Source: Chloroflexota bacterium (GTDB taxonomy: Bacteria > Chloroflexota > Dehalococcoidia > JACQTR01). Taken from it: a stretch of DNA of 12,343 bases. The position numbers and the translations under genes are program-made. Below are positions 1 to 7,786 of the stretch, in pieces (within the stretch, counting starts at the first letter, position 1; each line of letters starts with the position of its first letter). Below the pieces are notes generated by a model. That model ran no database searches. It saw nothing but the letters and a program-made list of their open reading frames with translations, and had not been told where the DNA came from. The stretch lies in assembly GCA_016210705.1 (NCBI GenBank), contig JACQTR010000001.1:1-12343 (forward strand), given 5' to 3'.

Positions 1-2459
1 GCCAGGCCGAAGCGGATGGCAGAGACACCCTCGATGGTAAAGTCATCACTGCTGTGGTTGATGTCAGGAGGTAGGATAGCGATACCGAGGCGATGGCATT
101 CGGCTACAGCGGCAGCGATCTTTGGGGGCTGACCCATGTTGATGGTTAGAACGGCGGTCATATACTCCGCAGGGTAGTTGGCCTTTAGGTAGGCTGTTTG
201 GTAGGCGAGGATGGCGTAGCTGACGCTATGGGCCTTGTTGAAGGCATAGCCGGCAAAGGGCTCGATTAGGTCGAAAATCTGGCTGGCCAGGGTAGCGGGA
301 AAGCCTTGTTTTGTGGCTCCGGCGATGAAGTGCTGCCTTTCCTCCCGCATGACCTCAGGGATCTTCTTGCCCATAGCCTTGCGGACTACATCGGCTTGAC
401 CTAAGGTGTAGCCGGCGAAGGTCTGGGCTATGAGGAGGACTTGGTCTTGATAGACGATGACACCATAGGTTTCCTCTAAAATATTGGCTAGAGCGGGATG
501 AGGGTAGCGGATTGGATCGCCTTGTTTTTTACGAATAAATTCGGGGATGTGTTGCATGGGACCGGGACGATACAGGGCGATCATGGCCGAAACGTCGCCC
601 AAGGTATTGGGCTTCAGCTCCTTTATGTATTTGCGCATGCCGGCACTTTCCAGTTGGAATATCCCTGTGGTCTCACCGGAGCCGAGGAGAACAAAGGTCG
701 GGGTGTCATCCAGGGGGATGGCATCGAGGTCTATGGTGACGCCCTGGGTTTTGGCTATGATCTCTTGAGCTTTGGCGAGGATAGTGAGGTTTGCTAGGCC
801 CAGAAAGTCCATCTTTAGTAGGCCGATGTGGGCGATATCCTCCATGGCGAACTGGGTTGTCAGAGAGTTTTGGGATTCGCCTTTTCCGGTTCGTTGTAGG
901 GGCACGTGGTAAATCAAAGGTTCTCGAGATATAACGACCCCAGCAGCATGGGTGCTAGCGTGGCGGGCGATACCTTCTAGACTTTTGGCGGTATCTACTA
1001 GGTGTTGTACTGCTTCATCTTGAGAATATATGGTGTTGAACTCAGGGCTTTCGGCGAGGGCACGGTCTATGGTCATATTTAGGGCCGGGGGCACTAAACG
1101 TGCTACTCGATCAACGTCGCTATAGGCCATGCCCAGGGCTCGGCCCACATCTCGGATGGCGGCCTTGGCCCCCAAAGTGCCGAAAGTGATTATCTGGGCC
1201 ACGCGGTCGTGGCCGTAGGTTTGGGCAACGTAAGCTATGACCTCGTCGCGGCGGTCGTCTTGGAAATCGAGGTCGATGTCGGGCATCTCACGGCGCTCCA
1301 CATTGAGAAAGCGCTCGAAAACCAGGCGGTGAGCCAATGGGTCGACGGTGGTGACCCCCAGGCAGTAGAGGGCGAGGCTGGCGGCGGCGCTGCCCCTTAC
1401 CCCGAAAAGGATCTTATGTTTTCGGGCGTAAGCGGCGATGTCGGCTACCACCAAAAAGTAATCGGCGAACTGGGTTTGTCGCACTACATCTAGTTCGTAG
1501 GCGAGGCGTTTTTTGATCTCCTCAGAGGCTTGAGGATAGCGTTGGCTAAGGCCAGCCCAGCATAGGTCAGAAAGGTGTTCATCGGCGGTTTTGCCGGCTG
1601 GCGTGGGAACTTCAGGTAGGTGCAGGTGGCCAAAGTCCAAGTTTAGTTTGCACATTTGGGCGATACTTTGGGTGTTTTCTAGAGCTTGGGGCAGGTCGGG
1701 GAATAGGGAGGCCATTTCTTGGGGGCTCCTGAGATAAAAGGAATCCCCGGTCATCTTCATGCGTTTGGGGTCGTGGATGGAAGTGTTAGTCTGGATGCAC
1801 AAAAGGACTTCGTGGGCATAGGCATCGCTTTGCATGGCGTAGTGAACATCGTTAGTGGCCACTAGCGGTAGGCCCAGGTCTCGGCTCAATGAGATCAACC
1901 TTTGGTTGATGGTCTCTAACTCTGGAATGGCGTGCTCCTGAAGCTCTAAATAAAAATCGCTAAAGGTCTCTCGGTACCAGCCGGCGGCGGTTTTGGCCTC
2001 CTCGGTGCGCCCTTCCAAGAGGAGGCGGGGGATTTCCCCCTGGGCGCAGGCGGAGAGGGCTATAAGGCCCTCGCTATGAATTCCCAGAAGTTCTTTATCT
2101 ACCCTGGGTTTGTAATAGAAGCCCTCTAGGTGGGCTTTAGTGGTAAGTTGCAAAAGGTTGAGATAGCCGGCCTCGTTTTTAGCGAGGAGGACTAGGTGGT
2201 AAGGGTTTTTGTCAGCAGGGGATTTATTGTGTCGACCCTGCGGTGCCATATACATTTCGCAGCCAAGGATGGGTTTAATGCCAGCCTCTTGGGCCTCTTG
2301 ATAGAATTGAAGGACGCCGTACATAGCGCCATGGTCAGTGATGGCCAGGCTATCCATACCCAGCTCTTTGGCCCGCTGGATAAGAGACGAGATTCGCCCC
2401 ATGCCATCGAGGAGGCTGTACTCGGTGTGAACATGGAGATGGGTGAAGACTTCGGCCAT
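1..2459 (-). CDS. dnaE: DNA polymerase III alpha subunit (replicative polymerase), 3' end outside window
   Basis: Catalytic subunit of the chromosomal replicase; it polymerises DNA at the fork together with the beta clamp. The frame is open from the ATG at 2459 to the left edge and gives the first 819 residues of a protein usually about 1150 long. The N-terminal PHP domain begins with HLHVHTEYSLLDG (residues 7-19), so the metal-binding HxH of an intact PHP domain is kept. The palm motif PDIDLDF is at 393-399, giving catalytic Asp396 and Asp398, and MDFLGL carries the third acid, Asp551. This spacing fits DnaE, not PolC. The ATG overlaps the lysC stop by one base (TAATG) and has no strong Shine-Dalgarno, so translation is probably coupled to lysC. 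The finger and clamp-binding C-terminal parts are missing only because the window ends. No intein or frameshift was seen in the part present. Confidence 0.97.
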   Translation of the reverse strand, partial: MAEVFTHLHVHTEYSLLDGMGRISSLIQRAKELGMDSLAITDHGAMYGVLQFYQEAQEAGIKPILGCEMYMAPQGRHNKSPADKNPYHLVLLAKNEAGYLNLLQLTTKAHLEGFYYKPRVDKELLGIHSEGLIALSACAQGEIPRLLLEGRTEEAKTAAGWYRETFSDFYLELQEHAIPELETINQRLISLSRDLGLPLVATNDVHYAMQSDAYAHEVLLCIQTNTSIHDPKRMKMTGDSFYLRSPQEMASLFPDLPQALENTQSIAQMCKLNLDFGHLHLPEVPTPAGKTADEHLSDLCWAGLSQRYPQASEEIKKRLAYELDVVRQTQFADYFLVVADIAAYARKHKILFGVRGSAAASLALYCLGVTTVDPLAHRLVFERFLNVERREMPDIDLDFQDDRRDEVIAYVAQTYGHDRVAQIITFGTLGAKAAIRDVGRALGMAYSDVDRVARLVPPALNMTIDRALAESPEFNTIYSQDEAVQHLVDTAKSLEGIARHASTHAAGVVISREPLIYHVPLQRTGKGESQNSLTTQFAMEDIAHIGLLKMDFLGLANLTILAKAQEIIAKTQGVTIDLDAIPLDDTPTFVLLGSGETTGIFQLESAGMRKYIKELKPNTLGDVSAMIALYRPGPMQHIPEFIRKKQGDPIRYPHPALANILEETYGVIVYQDQVLLIAQTFAGYTLGQADVVRKAMGKKIPEVMREERQHFIAGATKQGFPATLASQIFDLIEPFAGYAFNKAHSVSYAILAYQTAYLKANYPAEYMTAVLTINMGQPPKIAAAVAECHRLGIAILPPDINHSSDDFTIEGVSAIRFGL

Positions 2460-2947
2460 TATGTTTCGGCTGTTTCCAGCTCAAAAGCGCGGTGGAGCGA
2501 GCGGACGGCCAACTCCATCTTGTCCCTGGCGATTATGCAGGTGATTCTGATCTCCGAGGTGGTAATGAGCTCGATGTTGATTCCGGCCTCATAGAGGGTC
2601 TGAAACATGCGAGCGGCATAGCCGGGGGCATTTTGCATACCGGTGCCCACGATGCTCACCTTGGCCAATTGCGAATCGCTGACCAGGCCCCGGGCCCCGA
2701 TCTCTTTGGCCAGGGGATCTACTAGAGTCATTGCCTTTTCCAGGTCGCTCTGAGCCACGGTGAAGGTGAGGTCGGTAGTTTTCTCGATGCTGGCGTTCTG
2801 AACGATGCAGTCCACATTCATGCCAGCTTTTGCTAGTGGGCCAAAGATGGCGGCGGCGATACCGGGTCGATCGGGGACGCCGAGGACGGTTATCTTGGCC
2901 ACGTCGGGGTCGTGAGCGATAGCGGTGACCTTGTTTCTTATTTCCAT
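2459..2947 (-). CDS. lysC: Predicted internally started aspartokinase beta (regulatory) subunit, in frame within lysC
   Basis: Codon 246 of lysC is an ATG placed exactly at the junction between the kinase domain and the ACT domains. GGAGG (plus strand 2955-2959) precedes it with a 7-nt spacer, a stronger ribosome binding site than the one before the full-length start. Translation from here gives 162 residues: a short lead (MEIRNKVTAIAHD) and both ACT domains. Bacillus and Corynebacterium aspartokinases are known to work as alpha2beta2 complexes whose beta chain comes from such an in-frame internal start at the corresponding place. The match in position, product size and ribosome binding site makes a real second product likely here. 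Expression itself is inferred. Confidence 0.75.
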   Translation of the reverse strand: MEIRNKVTAIAHDPDVAKITVLGVPDRPGIAAAIFGPLAKAGMNVDCIVQNASIEKTTDLTFTVAQSDLEKAMTLVDPLAKEIGARGLVSDSQLAKVSIVGTGMQNAPGYAARMFQTLYEAGINIELITTSEIRITCIIARDKMELAVRSLHRAFELETAET

Positions 2948-3682
2948 AAGGGTTCCTCCGTAAATGAGGGTGCCGGGGGCCGAGCTGAAGGAGGAGGCCA
3001 CCAGGATAGGGATATTATAGACGGCTCCCAACTCCACGGCCCGGGGGTGCATCACCTTGGCCCCGCGGCTGGCCAGCTCCAGCATTTCCTCATAGTGAAT
3101 CTTTTTTATAGGTCGCGCCTGGGGGACGAGACGAGGGTCGGCGGTATAGACGCCCTCTACATCGGTATAGATTTCGCATTTTTCCGCCTTGAGGCCGGCG
3201 GCTAAGGCCACGGCGGTGGTATCGGAGCCGCCGCGGCCCAGGGTGGTGATGTCCATCCCCGGGGTTGTGCCCTGGAATCCGGCCACGATAACAATATGGC
3301 CGTGGCGCAGCTCGCGGAGGATGCGCCGGGGGTCCACGGCCTGGATACGGGCTCGGCTGTGGGCGGCATCGGTCTGGATGCCGGCCTGAGCCCCGGTGAG
3401 GCTGATGGCCTTTTGCCCCAGGGAGCGCAAGGCCATGGCCAAAAGGGTGATGGAGATGGTCTCCCCGGTGGAGAGGAGGAGGTCCATCTCCCGCTCGTCA
3501 GGGCGGTCGGTGATTTGATGGGCGAGGCGGATAAGGTCATCGGTGGTGTCCCCCATGGCAGAGACCACCACCACCACCTGATGGCCGCCTTCCTTGGTGG
3601 CCGCCACTCTTTGGGCTACATTCCTGATCATGGCGGCATCGGCCACCGAGCTGCCACCGTATTTTTGGACGATAAGGGCCAT
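2459..3682 (-). CDS. lysC: Aspartate kinase (aspartokinase), monofunctional alpha-subunit type
   Basis: Phosphorylates L-aspartate to 4-phospho-aspartate, the first step to lysine, threonine, methionine and diaminopimelate. The 407-residue length is typical for the monofunctional alpha form. The N-terminal kinase domain has KYGGSS at 7-12, VSAMGDTTDDL near 40-50, the LSTGE motif near 70, the GFQG loop, GRGGSDTTA and YTDVEGVYTADPR. Two ACT domains fill the C-terminal third (about 260-400): GVPDRPGIAA begins the first and GTGMQNAPGYAARMF the second. TTSEIRI in the second is the signature of effector-binding ACT domains, so feedback control by lysine and/or threonine is expected. The start lies 8 nt after the stop of the upstream restriction-modification gene; AAGG lies 11 nt before the ATG, a rather long spacing. 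A strong internal start inside this gene is listed separately. Confidence 0.97.
   Translation of the reverse strand: MALIVQKYGGSSVADAAMIRNVAQRVAATKEGGHQVVVVVSAMGDTTDDLIRLAHQITDRPDEREMDLLLSTGETISITLLAMALRSLGQKAISLTGAQAGIQTDAAHSRARIQAVDPRRILRELRHGHIVIVAGFQGTTPGMDITTLGRGGSDTTAVALAAGLKAEKCEIYTDVEGVYTADPRLVPQARPIKKIHYEEMLELASRGAKVMHPRAVELGAVYNIPILVASSFSSAPGTLIYGGTLMEIRNKVTAIAHDPDVAKITVLGVPDRPGIAAAIFGPLAKAGMNVDCIVQNASIEKTTDLTFTVAQSDLEKAMTLVDPLAKEIGARGLVSDSQLAKVSIVGTGMQNAPGYAARMFQTLYEAGINIELITTSEIRITCIIARDKMELAVRSLHRAFELETAET
2955..2959 (-). promoter_or_regulatory. Internal Shine-Dalgarno for the aspartokinase beta subunit
   Basis: On the minus strand GGAGG is followed by AACCCTT and then the in-frame ATG (2947-2945). 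The encoded residues (GGT before LMEIR) do not by themselves require this codon choice, since glycine and threonine have alternatives that would weaken the site. Confidence 0.75.
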
Positions 3683-3690
3683 AGCAAAAG

Positions 3691-6657
3691 CTACCTTAGA
3701 ATATCCCGCACCAGGGCGTCAATCCCCGCCAGCTCCGCTTTCAGAATCTCGCGCACTTCATGGCGCAAGCGGCCGATGCCCCGGTTCTGGGGAAGGCTCA
3801 TGGCCGCCACCTTACCGTGGCACTCCTGGGATAGCTCCGCCAAGCGGCGGTGGTGCCGGTTTTGGGGGTCAAATATAGGGATGGGCAAGACCTCAAAGGG
3901 GCGACGGTGTATGTCCCGTTCGCCGAAGGCTCCCCGTGTCTGGAATGGTTTTATGGACGTATCTACCATTGGGGCGTTAAGGATAGCACAAATATAGTGG
4001 GCCTCTTCGGGGGTTTTGGCCGCACAGTCGTAGGTCATCGTATCCGACAAGAAACCCTTGGGCTTAATGGGTATCAAGGAAGAATCTTCAAATTTTCCCA
4101 AAGATACAACACAGGCAGCGAGGTAAGTCCCCGCTCTAGGATAGAGAACTTTCCAGCCCTCTTGCGCCCGCTGACGGGTGAGGTTGCTGTCGTAGTTCAG
4201 CCTGTCATAAGGGGTTGCAACTCGGTCTGTTCCCCTTCCTTTTTCACGCCACAATTGTTCAACTTCTCCCAGCCAGCGGGCCAGGCCGTCCTTCCCCCGG
4301 CGCAGGGCCTCGCCTCGGCCTATGAGCCTGGTTTTGCCGCCGCTATCAACGGTGATGGGGAGGACTACCAGGCGCAGCCGCCGATAGCCGAAGGGAACCA
4401 GGTCGGTGGAGAGGAGGGTGGCGTAGAGGAACTCCGCCTCCACCAGTTGCGGCTTCCTGAGGTCCAGGGCCAACACCTGGGGTGGTCGCACAAACCACAG
4501 GGCGCGAGGGACTATGGTGGCTCCCTGAAAGAATTTGCTCAGGTAGGGGCTCTGCTGGCTTGTCTTCAGGGCGGCCGGAGCGGCAGTGGAAAAGGCAAGG
4601 CGCTGGCGTGCTTCTGCCAGGGCCATATTCTTGGCGGGAAGCTCGCCTTTGACCAGGGTGGTAGTGGCCTTGGCTTGGGCCGGCCCCTTGACCTTTATCA
4701 GCACGCAGGCCGGGACATTGAAGAGGGGCGCTACCCCCTCCAGGTCAAGGACTTTATCTGGCAGGAACTTTTTCTGGAAGCGGGCGTGCTGCTTGGCCCC
4801 AGTCAGGACGCTGCGGGGCATGACGAAGGCGATAGCCCCGTCATCCTTCAGGAAGCGGTCATAGCAATGGGCGAAAAAGAGGGTGGCCAGCTTCATTTGG
4901 GTGAAGAGCCTGACCTGCCTGCTTTCCATAAGGCTGTGGTAAAAGACCAGCTTCTTTACCCGCTCCTGATACTGGGGCTGCTGGATGTAGCGGTAGGAGA
5001 GCCAGGGGGGATTCCCGGCCACGATGTCAAACTGACGCTGGGAGAAAAGCTCGGGGCGGTAGGCATTGCGTAGGATGAAGATATAGACCGTGTCCCGACC
5101 TATACTCACCAAGTGGCGGAGGAGGCGAAAGTTATTCTCAAAGAACCAGCCCCACTCCTGGGCCCTTTCTTGGGCGATTGTGGCCCTGAGCCCTTCCAAC
5201 AAATCGCCTTCGTTACCCGGCATCCTGGCGTAATCCCGAAGAGCATCCAGCAGGCGCTCCATCTTGTCAGACTCCCCCGCCAAGACAACGGGGAGGTCAA
5301 AACGGTCAGGGACGCCTGATGGTCTATCAGTCACGGCTACTTCGATGGGTATAGTGGGCTGTATCTTAACTTCCGGAGCGCGGAGGGTATCGGCCATGTA
5401 GATGGGTAGGCGCAAGGGGCCAGGGATGGAGCCGCCCGCCAACTCCGGGGCCAGGGCCAGGAGGAAGTTTACCCTGGCGATGATAACGGCCAAAGGGTGG
5501 ACATCGATGCCCCCCAGGTTATCCTGGGCCCAGCGGACTAAAACCTCTCCCTTGACCCCCTCCTCTCTAAGGAGTCTTATAGCGGTGAAGATAAAGGTGC
5601 CGCTGCCAACGCCAGGGTCAAGAAGGCTCTTACCAGAGCCGAAGCCGGCCTCCCGTAAAGTAAGCTCCGCCAGCCAATCGGGGGTATAGTATTCTCCCAG
5701 GCCGTGTCTAGCTTCGTAGTCCAGCATCTCCTGGTAAAGCTCCTTAAGAAGGTCTTCATTGATGCGGGAGAAGTCGTAAATCCTGACGTGTGCCGCCAAA
5801 CCCCGCAGCAGAGAGAGGGTTTCGCTGCTAATCTGCGGCTCCAGCACCCAGGCGAAGAAGTCCTCTTCCACCAAGTTCTGAATACCCAAGCCCTCAAAGG
5901 TTCTGCCATCTATGATCCCTGAAAGCTCCTGGTCGGACGGCGGCCTCCGCATTAGGGCTACGAAGGCCAGGAGACGGACAAAGAGGGCAAGGTAGGTGTG
6001 GTGCAGGAAGAGCCTTTGGTCATATACATCGCTGCCGTAGACGTAGGCCAGAAGACGACCCCACTCTTTAAGCTTGGTATCAACGGAACCTTGATTTCTG
6101 ACTTGGGATAGTAGTCGCCAAAGGCTGCCAAAAGCAGAGGCGAAGACGGGGCTCTTCTCCCCGAAGCGACGAATGATGTCCTGAGTATTGGGCAGCACTT
6201 GCCTTTGGGCAAAGAGGTAGCAGTCTAGCCAGAGGCGGGCTTCCTCCGGCTGAGCTACGTCCAGGAAGGTGGTTTCTACCTGGCTTAGTTGCCCGTCCCT
6301 TAAGGTATAGATCTCAAAGTGCTGGCCATCGGTTAGGATCCCAAATAGTCTATGGGGTTCGGGCTGAGCTCTCAGGTATCGCGTGAGTTCCTCTAAGCCT
6401 TTAGGTCGCTCAGCCTGTAAGTCCCGTTTGAATTCAAAGATAAGGTCTTTATAAAGGAGGTCTATGAAGCCCCTAACTTGAAGAGCTTTGACCTGCCTTT
6501 CTAGCTCTATCTCTTGAGTATGAAGATCGGGGAAGGCGTCCTTAAGAAAATCTAGGAATAGTTGGCGAAGCTGGTCGTGGTGGGCCTTGCGTTCCTTGGC
6601 CTCAGCCAGGCGGCTTAAGTAACTTTTAAGCCTTAGCCCAAATTCGGTGTCACCCAT
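3691..6657 (-). CDS. Type IIG-like restriction-modification protein: N-terminal nuclease candidate plus N6-adenine DNA methyltransferase
   Basis: Single-chain protein of 988 residues, the size range of Eco57I-like type IIG enzymes. Residues 1-150 hold a PD-(D/E)XK-like core: Asp66 in FIDLLYKD and Glu75-x-Lys77 in IFEFK, preceded by a helix and followed by a predicted strand/helix. Residues 165-320 are helical. The methyltransferase part has GEYYTP (321-326, motif X region), LLDPGVGSGTF (345-355, motif I, AdoMet binding, with Gly-Val where Ala-Cys is common), GIDVHPLAVIIARVN (383-397, motif II) and NPPW (549-552, motif IV, catalytic, N6-adenine type). The rest (about 690-930) probably contains the target recognition domain, ending in a FGERDIHRRPFEVLPIPIFD stretch. 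Its ATG overlaps the thrB stop by 8 nt (ATGGGTGA). AGGA sits too close to the ATG to be a good Shine-Dalgarno, so translation is probably coupled to thrB. A pure methyltransferase, or a BREX/DISARM-type methylase, is an alternative, but no partner genes for those systems are near. Recognition sequence unknown. Confidence 0.85.
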   Translation of the reverse strand: MGDTEFGLRLKSYLSRLAEAKERKAHHDQLRQLFLDFLKDAFPDLHTQEIELERQVKALQVRGFIDLLYKDLIFEFKRDLQAERPKGLEELTRYLRAQPEPHRLFGILTDGQHFEIYTLRDGQLSQVETTFLDVAQPEEARLWLDCYLFAQRQVLPNTQDIIRRFGEKSPVFASAFGSLWRLLSQVRNQGSVDTKLKEWGRLLAYVYGSDVYDQRLFLHHTYLALFVRLLAFVALMRRPPSDQELSGIIDGRTFEGLGIQNLVEEDFFAWVLEPQISSETLSLLRGLAAHVRIYDFSRINEDLLKELYQEMLDYEARHGLGEYYTPDWLAELTLREAGFGSGKSLLDPGVGSGTFIFTAIRLLREEGVKGEVLVRWAQDNLGGIDVHPLAVIIARVNFLLALAPELAGGSIPGPLRLPIYMADTLRAPEVKIQPTIPIEVAVTDRPSGVPDRFDLPVVLAGESDKMERLLDALRDYARMPGNEGDLLEGLRATIAQERAQEWGWFFENNFRLLRHLVSIGRDTVYIFILRNAYRPELFSQRQFDIVAGNPPWLSYRYIQQPQYQERVKKLVFYHSLMESRQVRLFTQMKLATLFFAHCYDRFLKDDGAIAFVMPRSVLTGAKQHARFQKKFLPDKVLDLEGVAPLFNVPACVLIKVKGPAQAKATTTLVKGELPAKNMALAEARQRLAFSTAAPAALKTSQQSPYLSKFFQGATIVPRALWFVRPPQVLALDLRKPQLVEAEFLYATLLSTDLVPFGYRRLRLVVLPITVDSGGKTRLIGRGEALRRGKDGLARWLGEVEQLWREKGRGTDRVATPYDRLNYDSNLTRQRAQEGWKVLYPRAGTYLAACVVSLGKFEDSSLIPIKPKGFLSDTMTYDCAAKTPEEAHYICAILNAPMVDTSIKPFQTRGAFGERDIHRRPFEVLPIPIFDPQNRHHRRLAELSQECHGKVAAMSLPQNRGIGRLRHEVREILKAELAGIDALVRDILR

Positions 6658-7561
6658 TTCCTATCACGTGCGCTCCCACCGGGCTAGGTTTAGCTATTCT
6701 CGTCCTTCCAGCCACTCCCGCCCCGCGGGCGGCCTCGGTCATGGCCTGGGCAATGGCCTCGCCTTTATCCAAGGTTAAGGCCAATATAGTGGAGCCGCCG
6801 CCGGAAAGAAAAACCCCCAGGGCTCCGGCCTCCAGAGCGGCGGCGAAGATGGCACTCATGGCGGGAAAGAGGTCTTGGCGGGCCGGCTGGTGCAATCGGT
6901 CCTGAGTGGCCTGGCGAAGGTATTGTACCTGGCCAGTAGATAGGGCCAGGGACAAAAGGGCGGCTCGGCCAATGTTATATACGGCGTCCTCTCGACTGAC
7001 CAAGGGGGGTAGCAAGCGACGGGATTCATCGGTGGGCATCTCTAGGTCGGGGATGAACAAAACCGCTTTCAAGTCTGAAGGCAGCGGAACGGAGGCGGTG
7101 GTGATATCGTCTTCCTCTTGAACCACTATCTGGCAGCCGCCGAGTAGGGCGGGCGCCACATTATCGGGGTGACCCTCCAGACGCACTGCCAGTTGAAGGA
7201 GTTGTTGCTTAGATAGAGGTTGGTGACAAAAAAGATTGGCCGCCACTAATCCACCGACTACGGCGGCGGCGCTGCTTCCCAGGCCGCGTCGCAAAGGGAT
7301 TTCGTTGTGACAAGAAAGGCTTATGGAAGGCATAGGCTCGTTTAGCTTTTGATAAAAAGTGGCGATGGCTTGGTATACTCTGTTTTGCTCATCGCGGGGT
7401 AGGTTGTTGGCCCCTTCGCCGGTGATGCTGATGCTGGCTTCTGGGCTTTTAACTAGGGTTATGTCGTTGTAGATGTTCAGGGCTAATCCTAAGCAATCGA
7501 ACCCAGGCCCTAGGTTGGCGCTGGTGGCGGGCACGTGTACACTGAACCTATCTATCGGCAT
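6650..7561 (-). CDS. thrB: Homoserine kinase (GHMP family)
   Basis: Phosphorylates L-homoserine to O-phosphohomoserine, the step before threonine synthase. With the start chosen here the product has 303 residues, normal for the family. The N-terminus VHVPATSANLGPGFDCLG is characteristic. The ATP-binding GHMP loop PLRRGLGSSAA is at 89-99, EGHPDNVAPALLGG follows, and the C-terminal motif reads LSGGGSTILAL, where many homologues have GAGP or similar. The frame can be extended 9 codons upstream to an ATG at 7588 (MLKWARRRF). I prefer 7561 because homologues begin just before the VHVPATSANLG motif and because a good promoter candidate has its -10 element at 7579-7584, which would place transcription start downstream of the longer start codon. 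First gene of the minus-strand unit with the restriction-modification gene, lysC and dnaE. Confidence 0.95.
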   Translation of the reverse strand: MPIDRFSVHVPATSANLGPGFDCLGLALNIYNDITLVKSPEASISITGEGANNLPRDEQNRVYQAIATFYQKLNEPMPSISLSCHNEIPLRRGLGSSAAAVVGGLVAANLFCHQPLSKQQLLQLAVRLEGHPDNVAPALLGGCQIVVQEEDDITTASVPLPSDLKAVLFIPDLEMPTDESRRLLPPLVSREDAVYNIGRAALLSLALSTGQVQYLRQATQDRLHQPARQDLFPAMSAIFAAALEAGALGVFLSGGGSTILALTLDKGEAIAQAMTEAARGAGVAGRTRIAKPSPVGAHVIGNG

Positions 7562-7578
7562 AAATCTTCGTCTTGCCC

Positions 7579-7607
7579 ATTTTAGCATCGGGCCTAGGTG
7601 AGTTCAA
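7579..7607 (-). promoter_or_regulatory. Candidate sigma-70-type promoter for thrB and the minus-strand operon
   Basis: Read on the minus strand: -35 TTGAAC (7607-7602), 17-nt spacer, -10 TAAAAT (7584-7579). The -35 matches the consensus at 4 of 6 and the -10 at 5 of 6. Transcription would begin near 7572, leaving a leader of only about 10-12 nt before the ATG at 7561. It is found by eye, and the longer ATG at 7588 would be untranscribed from it. Confidence 0.5.
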
Positions 7608-7644
7608 GGAGTGTGATTGAAGTTTGGTATGTAGCAAGGTACGG

Positions 7645-7671
7645 CGTTGCCTTCGAGGGGCTTAGGCAACG
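7645..7671. promoter_or_regulatory. 8-bp inverted repeat in the divergent intergenic region (operator candidate)
   Basis: CGTTGCCT (7645-7652) and AGGCAACG (7664-7671) are perfect inverted copies separated by 11 bases. Neither strand shows a run of T after it, so it does not look like a terminator. It lies between the two divergent promoter candidates (thrB side and HIT side), a fitting place for a binding site of a dimeric regulator. No regulator can be named. Confidence 0.45.
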
Positions 7672-7692
7672 AAAGCTCAGGCAGGGATGGTT

Positions 7693-7722
7693 TTGCTAAC
7701 GACGTTCAAGGGGTGGTATAAT
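7693..7722 (+). promoter_or_regulatory. Promoter for the HIT-yqeK operon (extended -10)
   Basis: TATAAT (7717-7722) is a perfect -10 and is preceded by TGG, giving an extended -10 (TGn). A -35 of TTGCTA (7693-7698) lies 18 nt upstream and matches 4 of 6. Transcription would start near 7729, about 58 nt before the ATG of the HIT gene. Confidence 0.75.
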
Positions 7723-7776
7723 GGGCGTTGTATAAAAGGCCCAACTTTGCTATCTGCGTGGATTGCCTATCCCTTC

Positions 7777-7783
7777 GGAGGTG
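7777..7783 (+). promoter_or_regulatory. Ribosome binding site that sets the HIT gene start
   Basis: GGAGGTG followed five bases after GGAGG by ATG at 7787. The frame is open further upstream to a TTG at 7763, but that codon has no ribosome binding site and the family N-terminus is MDCLFCQI, so 7787 is the start. Confidence 0.85.
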
Positions 7784-7786
7784 AAA

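Noticed and set aside
3296..3997. Plus-strand 233-residue open frame
   Set aside because: Antisense to lysC and the end of the restriction-modification gene; histidine/glycine-rich, no recognisable motif, no ribosome binding site in a sensible context.
3850..5073. Plus-strand 407-residue open frame
   Set aside because: It is antisense to the restriction-modification gene, whose methyltransferase motifs are clear; the translated frame is a glycine/glutamine-rich shadow with no family signature.
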